Of a DNA stretch of 64,000 nt, positions 11,542 to 18,581 are shown one piece after another. Source of the stretch: CAVQCJ01 sp963849365. GTDB taxonomy: Bacteria > Actinomycetota > Actinomycetes > Prado026. Positions within the stretch are counted from its first letter, which is position 1. The number at the start of each line of letters is the position of its first letter. Below the pieces are notes generated by a model. That model ran no database searches. It was not told the origin of the DNA and was given only the letters and a program-made list of their open reading frames with translations. The position numbers and the translations under genes were made by a program. The stretch is taken from positions 248,001 to 312,000 of the forward strand of contig CAWKHA010000001.1 of NCBI GenBank assembly GCA_963849365.1, written 5' to 3'.

Positions 11542-11547
11542 ACCGTA
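11542..11547 (-). promoter_or_regulatory. -10 element for a leaderless uvrB transcript
   Basis: TACGGT on the minus strand with 6 nt between it and the uvrB ATG. The spacing would place the transcription start on the A of the start codon. No -35 match at 17-18 nt. The hexamer is part of a 10-bp palindrome ACCGTACGGT, which could instead be an operator. Confidence 0.4.
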
Positions 11548-11572
11548 CGGTCCGGCCCCGACAGCCGGATCC

Positions 11573-11685
11573 CTGGTCGCGCTCGGGTCGTCGCTGCTTT
11601 CGCAGCTCCTCGCCTCGCCGCTCCGGGATCACTGGTCGCGCTCGGGTCGTCGCTGCTTTCGCAGCTCCTCGCCTCGCCGCTCCGG
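11573..11685. repeat. Two exact 54-bp direct repeats, 59-bp period
   Basis: A 54-bp unit occurs at 11573-11626 and again, identical, at 11632-11685, separated by 5 bp. Each copy is preceded by GGATC plus one variable base. Each contains a small hairpin (GCTGC-TTTC-GCAGC). The repeat sits in the gap between uvrB and a small membrane-protein gene, upstream of both. Identity over all 54 bases of non-coding sequence implies a recent duplication or a dispersed element; I recall similar segments in other high-GC actinobacterial genomes but cannot verify that here. Confidence 0.9.
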
Positions 11686-11707
11686 ACCAGCGTGGGACCA
11701 TGGCGCC

Positions 11708-11905
11708 GTGGCCGACCGGACCGAGCGAGCCCGGCACCGTAGGACACGGAGCCTGCGCCCGCGCGGACGGCACCGTGTGCGCTACGGGAACGCCCGCTGG
11801 CTGGTGCCCGCGGGGCTCGCGGTGGTGATCCTCGTCCTCGTGGCGGTCGCCCTGCTGATCACCGACGTCACGACGTCCGGTGCGAGTCTCGCGCCCGCGC
11901 GCTGA
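11708..11905 (+). CDS. Small single-pass membrane protein of unknown function
   Basis: 65 residues starting at GTG 11708: a very basic N-terminus (about 13 Arg/Lys/His in the first 35 residues), then one transmembrane helix (LVPAGLAVVILVLVAVALLI) and a short exterior tail. The charge pattern predicts N-in topology. The frame is open further upstream through the repeat, so the start is uncertain. The 3' end overlaps coaE tail-to-tail by 38 bp. I do not recognise a family; small proteins of this type upstream of coaE are plausible but not certain genes. Confidence 0.5.
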   Translation: MADRTERARHRRTRSLRPRGRHRVRYGNARWLVPAGLAVVILVLVAVALLITDVTTSGASLAPAR

Positions 11906-12488
11906 GCTCGGCCCAGACCGCTTCCACCCGCTCGGCCAGCTCGGCCGGCGTCCCGTCGTTGGACACCACGACGTCGGCCGCCGCGAGCCGTTCCGCGCGG
12001 GGGGCCTGGGCCTCCATCCGCGCCCTGGCGTCCGCCTCGGTCATCCCGCGCAGCCGGACCAGCCGGTCCAGCCGCACATCGTCCGGGGCGTCCACGACCA
12101 GGACCAGGTCGTAGCCGCCGGCGAGACCGTTCTCCACCAGCAGCGGAACGCTGTAGACGACCATGTCGGCGCCGGCCCGCTCGGCGGCGCCGAGGAGGTC
12201 GTGCGCGCGTGCCCCGACCAGCGGGTGCACGATCGCCTCAAGCCGGCGCCGGGCGCCGGCGTCCGCGAACACGATCGCGGCCAGCGCGGCACGGTCCAGG
12301 CTGCCGTCGGCGGCCCGGACCGCAGGTCCGAACTCCTCGAGGACCGCAGCCAGCCCCGCCGTCCCCGGCCCGACCACCTCCCGGGCCAGCCGGTCCGCGT
12401 CCACCACGACGGCGCCCCGCTCGGCCAGCAGCCGCTCAACCTCGGACTTCCCGCTGCCGATCCCTCCAGTCAGAGCGATCTTGATCAC
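11868..12488 (-). CDS. coaE: CoaE, dephospho-CoA kinase
   Basis: 206 residues. Last step of coenzyme A synthesis: ATP-dependent phosphorylation of the ribose 3'-hydroxyl of dephospho-CoA. Walker A GGIGSGKSEV at residues 8-17, VVDADRLAREVV (acceptor-binding Asp), the YSVPLLVENGL block and the LID element RLRGMTEADARARMEAQ are all present. Mycobacterial CoaE has an extra UPF0157 domain at the C-terminus; this one does not. Start is GTG at 12488. It lies between uvrB and rpsA as in Mycobacterium and Streptomyces. Confidence 0.95.
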   Translation of the reverse strand: MIKIALTGGIGSGKSEVERLLAERGAVVVDADRLAREVVGPGTAGLAAVLEEFGPAVRAADGSLDRAALAAIVFADAGARRRLEAIVHPLVGARAHDLLGAAERAGADMVVYSVPLLVENGLAGGYDLVLVVDAPDDVRLDRLVRLRGMTEADARARMEAQAPRAERLAAADVVVSNDGTPAELAERVEAVWAELSARARDSHRTS

Positions 12489-12649
12489 GACACGCCGTCC
12501 GTCACCCGACTGTCCCCTCGTCCGACGCTCAGTTATCGTCCCGTGACCAAGGCCCGGCAGTGCCGGGCACCGTACGGTCCCGACGATGGGCGGGCGACCC
12601 GGGGAGTACGCGGGAGCTGCGTCGGACCCGGATCACCAGGAGTCTATTG
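12489..12649. promoter_or_regulatory. Divergent gap between coaE and the GH26-like gene
   Basis: 161 bp. On the plus strand TACGGT at 12573-12578 resembles a -10 for the secreted protein; an AGGAG ribosome-binding site lies at about 12638-12643 (CAGGAG then TCTATTG before ATG). On the minus strand GATAACT near 12533 could be a -10 for coaE. A GC-rich inverted repeat (GCCCGGCA-GTGCCGGGC) lies just upstream of the plus-strand hexamer. Confidence 0.35.
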
Positions 12650-13615
12650 ATGTCGCCCGCCCGCAAGACCTTGACCGCGTCCACCTCCCTCCTGCTCGCC
12701 GGCGCCGCCGTGTTCGGGGTGGCCACGCAGGGGACCGGCCAGGCCGCCACTGCCGCCAGCCCGATCATCTTCGGCGTCGCCGCGGCCAACCAGACCCAGG
12801 TCCTCGCCGCCGAGAAAGTCCAGGGCAAGCACATCGAGGGAATCCGCGACTACAAGCCGTGGGACGGGGTGCTGTTCGGCTCCCAGCCCACCTGGATGCG
12901 GGACACCGGGCACTCGGTGTTCATGAGCATCAAGGCCCAGCGCAAGGACGGCACCAACATCTCGTTCGCCTCGATCGCCGCCGCGAAGCCGGGTAGCCAG
13001 CTCTACAAGGACATGCAGAACATCGCCGCCCAGGTCAAGGCGTTCAAGGCGCCGGTGTACATCACGTTCAACCACGAGCCCGAGGCGTCCGGCTCGACCG
13101 CGATGGGCACCGGCCCGCAGTTCGCAGCCGCCTGGCGGCTGTTCGTCGCGGTCATGCGCGGCTCCGGCGTGACGAACGCCAAGTACATCGCGACTTTCAC
13201 CGGCTACGGCTTCACCCGCAAGGACGCGCAGAGCGTGAACAACTACTACCCGGGTGACGCCTACGTCGACGGGGTCGGCGCGGACGTCTACAACTGGGCC
13301 TCCTGCAAGAGCCAGCCGTGGACGTCGATGGCCAGCCTCGTCGCCGGCCTGAAGGCGTTCGGCGCGGCGCACCCGACCAAGGGGCTGTACGTCATGGAGT
13401 ACGGCTCGGTCGAGGGCGCGGCCGGCCAGAAGGCCCAGTGGCTGAAGGACGCGGACGCTCTGTTCAAGTCGGCGGGCTACGGCCAGTTCAAGGCGGTCAT
13501 CCAGTGGACCGGCCAGAACATCGCCGCGAAGTGCTCGTTCAGCTACAACACCTCGGCCACCTCGCAGGCAGCATGGGTGACCTGGGGCCACGACCCGGCC
13601 TACGCCGCGAGCTGA
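12650..13615 (+). CDS. Secreted GH26-like glycoside hydrolase
   Basis: 321 residues. A Sec signal peptide (residues 1-~36: basic start, hydrophobic core, GQAATAA cleavage region) leads to a TIM-barrel-like domain. YITFNHEPE (Glu143) and GLYVMEYGS (Glu250) fit the acid/base and nucleophile positions at the ends of strands 4 and 7 of clan GH-A enzymes such as GH26 beta-mannanases. The VDGVGADVYNW segment between them also fits. No carbohydrate-binding module or anchor is present, so a small secreted enzyme is expected. Substrate not determinable. AGGAG lies 8 nt before the ATG. A strong hairpin terminator follows. Confidence 0.75.
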   Translation: MSPARKTLTASTSLLLAGAAVFGVATQGTGQAATAASPIIFGVAAANQTQVLAAEKVQGKHIEGIRDYKPWDGVLFGSQPTWMRDTGHSVFMSIKAQRKDGTNISFASIAAAKPGSQLYKDMQNIAAQVKAFKAPVYITFNHEPEASGSTAMGTGPQFAAAWRLFVAVMRGSGVTNAKYIATFTGYGFTRKDAQSVNNYYPGDAYVDGVGADVYNWASCKSQPWTSMASLVAGLKAFGAAHPTKGLYVMEYGSVEGAAGQKAQWLKDADALFKSAGYGQFKAVIQWTGQNIAAKCSFSYNTSATSQAAWVTWGHDPAYAAS

Positions 13616-13628
13616 CGCCTCCGGTGAC

Positions 13629-13670
13629 GACGAAGAGGCGCCGGCCCACAGGGGGCGGCGCCTCTTCGTC
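13629..13670. terminator. Bidirectional hairpin terminator between GH26-like gene and rpsA
   Basis: A perfect 15-bp inverted repeat (GACGAAGAGGCGCCG and its complement at 13629-13643 and 13656-13670) encloses a 12-nt loop. It lies between two convergent stops (13615 and 13683), so it can serve both strands. There is no U-tract, as is common in high-GC actinobacteria. Confidence 0.85.
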
Positions 13671-13682
13671 GGTACGGACGGG

Positions 13683-15188
13683 TCAGGACTCGCCGGTGAG
13701 CTTCTCCCGCAGCGCGGCCAGGGCCTCGTCGGAGGCCAGCGTGCCGGCCACCTCGCCCTCGGGCTCCTCCGGCGTCGAGGTGTAGGTGGCCGGGGTCTCG
13801 GTCACGGCCTCGGCGTCGGCCTTGCGGGCCTCCTCGACCTGCTTCTTGTGCGCCTCGAAGCGGGACTGGGCCTCGGCGTACTGCCGCTCCCACGCCTCGC
13901 GCTGGGTGTCGTAGCCCTCGAGCCACTCCCCCGTCTCCGGGTCGAAGCCGTCCGGGTAGACGTACTGGCCGGCCTCGTCGTACGTGGCGGGCATGCCGTA
14001 CAGCGTCGGGTCGAACGCCTCCCCGACGGCCTCGCCGATCGTGCCCTCGTTGGCCTGCTTGAGGGACAGGCTGATCCGGCGCCGCTCGAGGTCGATGTCG
14101 ATCACCTTGACGAAGATCTCGTCGCCGACCTGCACGACCTGCTCGGGGATCTCGACGTGGCGCTCCGCCAGCTCGGAGATGTGCACCAGGCCTTCGATGC
14201 CCTCGTCGACGCGGACGAACGCCCCGAACGGCACCAGCTTGGTGACCTTGCCCGGAACGACCTGGCCGATCTGGTGCGTGCGCGCGAACTGCTGCCAGGG
14301 GTCCTCCTGCGTCGCCTTGAGCGACAACGAGACCCGCTCGCGGTCCATGTCGACGTCGAGCACCTCGACGGTGACCTCCTGGCCCACCTCGACCACCTCG
14401 GACGGGTGGTCGATGTGCTTCCAGGACAGCTCGGAGACGTGCACGAGACCGTCGACGCCACCCAGGTCGACGAACGCGCCGAAGTTCACGATCGAGGACA
14501 CGACGCCGGACCGGACCTGCCCCTTCTGCAGGGTGGTCAGGAACGTCTGGCGCACCTCGGACTGGGTCTGCTCGAGCCAGGCGCGGCGGGACAGGACCAC
14601 GTTGTTCCGGTTCTTGTCCAGCTCGATGATCTTGGCCTCGAGCTCCTTCCCGACGTACGGCTGGAGGTCGCGCACCCGCCGCATCTCGACGAGCGAGGCG
14701 GGCAGGAACCCGCGCAGGCCGATGTCCAGGATCAGGCCACCCTTGACGACCTCGATGACCGAGCCGGTGACGACGCCGTCCTCTTCCTTGATCTTCTCGA
14801 TCGTGCCCCAGGCGCGCTCGTACTGGGCGCGCTTCTTGGACAGGATGAGCCGGCCCTCCTTGTCCTCCTTCTGGAGGACCAGGGCCTCGATCTGGTCGCC
14901 GACGTTGACCACGTCGTTCGGGTCCACGTCGTGCTTGATCGACAGCTCGCGCGAGGGGATGACGCCCTCGGTCTTGTAGCCGATGTCGAGCAGGACCTCG
15001 TCCCGGTCGACCTTGACGATCACACCCTCGACGATGTCGCCGTCGTTGAAGTACTTGATGGTCTCGTCGATGGCGGCGAGGAAGTCCTCGGCCGAACCGA
15101 TGTCGTTGACGGCCACCTGCTTGCCGGCGCCGGTCGTCGCGGCGGCCGGGGAGGCCGGGTCGGTCGTGCTGATCGTGCTGGCGGTCAT
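13683..15188 (-). CDS. rpsA: 30S ribosomal protein S1
   Basis: 501 residues. Four S1 (OB-fold) RNA-binding domains at roughly residues 35-105, 122-190, 208-277 and 293-362; each later repeat carries the GxFVxxxGxxGLVHxSEL signature (for example FVDLGGVDGLVHVSEL and FVRVDEGIEGLVHISEL). The C-terminal ~130 residues are acidic and disordered-looking, containing ETGEWLEGYDTQREAWE, which is typical of actinobacterial S1. ATG at 15188 matches the usual start; the open frame upstream is not conserved. A good promoter (TTGACC-N18-TAGACT) is placed about 170 nt upstream, leaving a long leader. Confidence 0.96.
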   Translation of the reverse strand: MTASTISTTDPASPAAATTGAGKQVAVNDIGSAEDFLAAIDETIKYFNDGDIVEGVIVKVDRDEVLLDIGYKTEGVIPSRELSIKHDVDPNDVVNVGDQIEALVLQKEDKEGRLILSKKRAQYERAWGTIEKIKEEDGVVTGSVIEVVKGGLILDIGLRGFLPASLVEMRRVRDLQPYVGKELEAKIIELDKNRNNVVLSRRAWLEQTQSEVRQTFLTTLQKGQVRSGVVSSIVNFGAFVDLGGVDGLVHVSELSWKHIDHPSEVVEVGQEVTVEVLDVDMDRERVSLSLKATQEDPWQQFARTHQIGQVVPGKVTKLVPFGAFVRVDEGIEGLVHISELAERHVEIPEQVVQVGDEIFVKVIDIDLERRRISLSLKQANEGTIGEAVGEAFDPTLYGMPATYDEAGQYVYPDGFDPETGEWLEGYDTQREAWERQYAEAQSRFEAHKKQVEEARKADAEAVTETPATYTSTPEEPEGEVAGTLASDEALAALREKLTGES

Positions 15189-15361
15189 GAGAGTAGGGGC
15201 TCCGAAGGTTGACAGGGATCGTGCGGTTGCGCGGCGGACCCGTGGAGTGTGCCGGGACCTGCGGCGTCTGGCATCCGGGGGGACGCCCGACGACGTTGGG
15301 GGGAACAGCATCCGGCGCGGCCTGCTCCGTCCGAGGTCGCGCAGGCCCACAACGCGCGGGA

Positions 15362-15391
15362 AGTCTACGTTTGCGCAGGTGACAGGGTCAA
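15362..15391 (-). promoter_or_regulatory. Probable housekeeping promoter of rpsA
   Basis: On the minus strand TTGACC (15386-15391) and TAGACT (15362-15367) are separated by 18 nt, close to the SigA/HrdB consensus TTGACN-N17/18-TANNNT. Predicted +1 is near 15355, giving an rpsA 5' leader of roughly 165 nt. The -35 lies inside the first codons of the divergent methyltransferase gene, and the -10 overlaps that gene's own -10 (TACGTT). Confidence 0.65.
15366..15371 (+). promoter_or_regulatory. -10 element for a leaderless methyltransferase transcript
   Basis: TACGTT on the plus strand ends 7 nt before the GTG at 15379, the distance expected for transcription starting on the start codon. It overlaps by two bases the rpsA -10 on the other strand, so RNA polymerase could not occupy both at once. 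Confidence 0.45.
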
Positions 15392-16215
15392 TCGAGCGCG
15401 GCGGCGGCACCGGTCCGCCCCCGCGGACCGGCCGCTCGCCCGGGGCGGTCGGGCCGGCGGTGTCCCGGGCGGCGGCCCGGAGCTGGTGGGACGCCGAGGC
15501 CGTCGCCTACCAGGCCGAGCACGGCGCCTTCCTGGGCGACGCCCGGTTCGTCTGGGGTCCGGAGGGCCTGGACGAGGCGCGGGCCGGCCTGCTGGGCCCG
15601 GTTGACGGGCGGCAGGTGCTGGAGGTGGGCGCCGGGGCCGCAGCGTGCTCACGGTGGCTGGTCGGCCGCGGGGCGCGTGCCGTGGCCACGGACCTGTCGG
15701 CCGGTCAGCTTGCGCAGGCGGCGCTGGCCGACGCCCGCACCGGCACGCCGGTCCCCGCGGTCCAGGCCGACGCGGCCGCGCTGCCCTTCGCGGCCGGCTC
15801 GTTCGACCTGGTCTTCTCCGCCTACGGGGCGCTCCCGTTCGTGGCCGACGACGCGGCGGCGCACCGGGAGGTGGCCCGCGTGCTGCGCGCGGGCGGACGC
15901 TGGGTCTTCTCGGTCCCGCACCCGGTGCGCTGGGCCTTCCCGGACGTCCCGGGCCCGGACGGCCTGGTGGCCACGTACCCGTACTTCGACCGGAGTCCCT
16001 ACGTGGAGACGGGGGCGGACGGCCGGGTCACGTACGTCGAGCACCACCGGACCTTCGGCGACCACGTGCGGGCGCTGGTCGCCGCCGGGTTCACCCTGCT
16101 GGACGTGGTCGAGCCGGAGTGGCCGCGCGGACACGACGGCGTGTGGGGCGGCTGGTCGCCGTTGCGTGGACGGCTGCTGCCGGGGACGGCCGTGTTCGTG
16201 GCGGAGCGGCGCTGA
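15379..16215 (+). CDS. Class I SAM-dependent methyltransferase
   Basis: 278 residues. SAM-binding motif I VLEVGAGAAACSRWL (residues ~80-94), motif II region RAVATDLSAGQL, then VQADAAALPFAAGSFDLVFSAYGALPFV and VLRAGGRWVFSVPHPVRW, a standard Methyltransf_11 order. The block WWDAEAVAYQAEHGAFLGDARFVWGPEGLDEA (given in part) before the SAM site is conserved in an actinobacterial orthologue group found beside rpsA and polA. Substrate unknown. GTG at 15379 is chosen because a -10 hexamer lies 7 nt upstream; an internal GTG before SRAAARSWWD is an alternative. Confidence 0.85.
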   Translation: MTGSIERGGGTGPPPRTGRSPGAVGPAVSRAAARSWWDAEAVAYQAEHGAFLGDARFVWGPEGLDEARAGLLGPVDGRQVLEVGAGAAACSRWLVGRGARAVATDLSAGQLAQAALADARTGTPVPAVQADAAALPFAAGSFDLVFSAYGALPFVADDAAAHREVARVLRAGGRWVFSVPHPVRWAFPDVPGPDGLVATYPYFDRSPYVETGADGRVTYVEHHRTFGDHVRALVAAGFTLLDVVEPEWPRGHDGVWGGWSPLRGRLLPGTAVFVAERR

Positions 16216-16244
16216 CCTGCGCCGGTCGCGGTGGGTCCGAGCGG

Positions 16245-17384
16245 TCAGGCGCTGGTTCCAGGCCCGGACGGCTCCGGCTGGGTCGGCTCCGGGGCGGGCG
16301 GCTGCGGGGCGGGCGGCTGCGGGGCGGGCGGCTGCGGGGCGGGCGGCTGCGGGGCGGGCGGCTGCGGGGCGGGCGGCTGCGGCGCGGGCGGTTCCGGGGT
16401 GCGGGCGGCGTGAGTGCCGCTCGGCGGGAACGGCTCCTCGCGCCGGGCGCCGAGGATCAGCCAGAGCCCGAGCCCGAGCAGGACCAGGCCGCCCACGAGA
16501 CCGACGAGCGGGATCACGGTCTGGACGATCGCGAGCTGGGACTTGCCGTCGGCCGCCGCCTGGGCCGACAGCCGGACGTTGTCCGGGGTGAAGCCGATGG
16601 TCGCGTCGATCAGGGTGAGCTTGTCGGTGCCGTCGGACCCGCGCAGCGTCTGCTTCTGGACCTCGACGCCCTTGACGATCACACCGGTGGTGGGCTCGAC
16701 CCAGACGCTGCGGGTGTTCGAGTAGAACTCGGGAGCCTGGACCGCGGGCTCGGCTGACCCGACCAGGTTGCCGGGGACCTCGAGCGTCCCGATCTCGGTC
16801 GGGGCGATCACCTGGACGAACTTGTAGCACTCCACCCCGTCGATGGTCTCGACGTCCTTGAACTCCATCGGAGTGGCCTTGTTCAGGGTCTTGTCGAAGT
16901 ACTGGTACGTCTTCTGCTCGGTCCCGAACCCGAACTTCAGCGGGTTGAGGCCGGTGAAGTCGGTGATCGGCTTGCCGTCGGCGTTGGCCCCGCAGCAGTC
17001 GATCATCTGCGAGGTGTGGCCGTCGAACGGGATCCGCATCGTCGTCGCGTTGACCAGGGTGCCGCTGGAGTCGGAGACGGTCTGCGACTCGTCGTAGACC
17101 GTGCGGTTGTCCGCGCCGGTGCTGGCGGCGACGTCGGCGCGCACGCGCTCCTGGCCGACCAGCGCGACGTTGGTGCGCTCGGTCAGCGTCGCCGGGTCGA
17201 ACAGTGTGGTCGCGGTGCCGGCGGACGGAGACAGGTTGACCCGGTCCTTGCAGATCGCCGAGGTGGTGTCGCAGCCGAGCGGCGCGACCGCGACGCGCGG
17301 GTACACGTACCAGCGGGCCAGTGGTGCCAGGACCAGCAGGAAGGCGCCCACTCCCACGAGCACGTACCCGATCACGCGGCGCAT
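16245..17384 (-). CDS. DUF3068-family membrane protein with proline-rich repeat tail
   Basis: 379 residues. An N-terminal transmembrane helix (VIGYVLVGVGAFLLVLAPLA, residues ~5-24), an extracytoplasmic domain of ~270 residues with a TTLFDPATLTERTNV-like start and a CC pair at ~130, then a second helix (LVGLVGGLVLLGLGLWLI, ~315-332). The C-terminal ~45 residues are repeats of PAPQP. The extracellular fold and layout match DUF3068, the family that includes PorA-like proteins of mycolate-free actinobacteria; no function is established. A 53-bp gap separates it from gmhB upstream, so it may be co-transcribed with the heptose genes. The repeat tail would face the cytoplasm by topology. Confidence 0.8.
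   Translation of the reverse strand: MRRVIGYVLVGVGAFLLVLAPLARWYVYPRVAVAPLGCDTTSAICKDRVNLSPSAGTATTLFDPATLTERTNVALVGQERVRADVAASTGADNRTVYDESQTVSDSSGTLVNATTMRIPFDGHTSQMIDCCGANADGKPITDFTGLNPLKFGFGTEQKTYQYFDKTLNKATPMEFKDVETIDGVECYKFVQVIAPTEIGTLEVPGNLVGSAEPAVQAPEFYSNTRSVWVEPTTGVIVKGVEVQKQTLRGSDGTDKLTLIDATIGFTPDNVRLSAQAAADGKSQLAIVQTVIPLVGLVGGLVLLGLGLWLILGARREEPFPPSGTHAARTPEPPAPQPPAPQPPAPQPPAPQPPAPQPPAPQPPAPEPTQPEPSGPGTSA
16291..16395. repeat. 15-bp tandem repeat (6 exact copies plus one degenerate) within DUF3068 gene
   Basis: Unit GGGGCGGGCGGCTGC at 16291-16380 in six exact copies, with a seventh diverged copy at 16381-16395. The period is a multiple of three, so copy number can change without frameshift; each unit encodes PAPQP on the minus strand. 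Exact nucleotide identity suggests recent slippage expansion. Confidence 0.95.
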
Positions 17385-17436
17385 GCTGGGCCTCCGGCGG
17401 TCGACGTCGCCGCACGCTACCGCACCCGTCCAGTGG

Positions 17437-18003
17437 CTAAGGGCTCATTCGGACGGGTTTCGTCGGGGCGAGCAAGCGGTCGACCGCCTCGGCGAGGTCC
17501 CTGGCCACGAGCTCGACGCGGGCGCCGGCGGCCGTGACCTCCGGACCCGCGAGCAGGACCCGGACCAGACCGAGCTCGTCTCCGGCGCGCACGTCGCTGC
17601 GGCTGTCGCCGACGATGGCGCAACGGGACGGGCGCAGCCAGGGCCGGCTGTCGAAAACCCGGCGCAGCAGCTCATCGCCCGGTTTGCGGCACCCGCAGGA
17701 GCTCACGTCGTGCGGGCAGACCAAGAACCCGTCCACCGTCCCGCCGAAGGCGTGCACCGCGGCCAGCAGCCGGTCGTGGACGGCCTCCAGCATCACCGGC
17801 GAGAGCAGGCCGAGGTGCACCGCCCGCTGGTTGGTGACCACGAACACCGCCGCACCGGCTGCGGTCAGCCGGCCGATAGCCTGGCCGGCGCCGGGCAGCA
17901 ACGTCACAGCGTCGGGTGAGAGCACGTACCTGCCCGGGCCCGGGGACGTGTTGATCGTCCCGTCGCGGTCGAGGAAGACCGCGTCCCAGCCGGGCCCGGT
18001 CAC
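17437..18003 (-). CDS. gmhB: HAD-family D,D-heptose 1,7-bisphosphate 7-phosphatase (GmhB-like)
   Basis: 188 residues. HAD motif I DRDGT at residues 12-16 (nucleophile and acid/base aspartates), motif II VTNQ at 56-59, a zinc-binding loop Cys96-x-His98...Cys103-x-Cys105 diagnostic of the GmhB/HisB-N group, and motif IV GDSRSD at 132-137. The enzyme removes the 7-phosphate from D-glycero-D-manno-heptose 1,7-bisphosphate. GTG at 18003 overlaps the gmhA stop (GTGA). The heptose assignment over histidinol phosphatase rests on its place after gmhA and hddA. Confidence 0.85.
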   Translation of the reverse strand: MTGPGWDAVFLDRDGTINTSPGPGRYVLSPDAVTLLPGAGQAIGRLTAAGAAVFVVTNQRAVHLGLLSPVMLEAVHDRLLAAVHAFGGTVDGFLVCPHDVSSCGCRKPGDELLRRVFDSRPWLRPSRCAIVGDSRSDVRAGDELGLVRVLLAGPEVTAAGARVELVARDLAEAVDRLLAPTKPVRMSP

Positions 18004-18581
18004 GAGGAGAACAGCGCCGCCTCCACGGCCTCGGCCCACAGATGGCACCAGAGGCCGTGCACCTCCTGGATGCGCCCGGTGTGCCCCGACGGGACGACCA
18101 GGACGTGGTCGGCGGCGCCCGGCAGCGCGCCGGCGTCACCACCGGTGAGGGCGACCGTGCGCAACCCAGCCGACCTGGCCTGTGCCAGCCCGCGCAGGAC
18201 GTTGACCGAGCGGCCGCTCGTGGACAGGCCGACGACCAGGTCCCCGTGCAGCGACTGCGCCTGGACCTGGCGGGCGAAGACCTCCTCGTAGCCGTAGTCG
18301 TTGGCCAGCGCGGTCAGCACGGCCGGGTCGGTCAGCGCGAGGGCGGCCAGGCCGGGGCGGTCGCGGGTGCAGCGTCCGACGAACTCGGCAGCGGCGTGCG
18401 CGGCGTCGGCGGCGCTGCCACCGTTCCCGAACAGCAGCAGGCGGCCTCCGTCGCGGTACGTCCGGATGCACTCCTCGGCGACCAGGGTCACCTGTGCGGC
18501 GAGCCCGGTCCCGGCGACCGCGGCGGCGATGGCCGCGTACTCGTCGAGCCGGCTGCGCACCAGCGCCCCGGTGTCAGCCAC
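18000..18581 (-). CDS. gmhA: GmhA, sedoheptulose-7-phosphate isomerase (SIS domain)
   Basis: 193 residues, normal length. First heptose step: sedoheptulose 7-phosphate to D-glycero-D-manno-heptose 7-phosphate. Phosphate-binding GNGGSAADA at residues 52-60, ALTDPAVLTALANDYGYEEVF (given in part), the serine-rich STSGRS loop, and the C-terminal HGLWCHLWAEAVE helix with the catalytic His region all match GmhA. GTG at 18581 overlaps the end of hddA by 8 nt. Third of a hddA-gmhA-gmhB trio in reading order two; translation appears coupled throughout. Confidence 0.92.
   Translation of the reverse strand: MADTGALVRSRLDEYAAIAAAVAGTGLAAQVTLVAEECIRTYRDGGRLLLFGNGGSAADAAHAAAEFVGRCTRDRPGLAALALTDPAVLTALANDYGYEEVFARQVQAQSLHGDLVVGLSTSGRSVNVLRGLAQARSAGLRTVALTGGDAGALPGAADHVLVVPSGHTGRIQEVHGLWCHLWAEAVEAALFSS

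Noticed and set aside
16291..16395. CRISPR-like repeats
   Set aside because: The 15-bp units are contiguous without spacers and encode a proline-rich tail; no cas genes are present.
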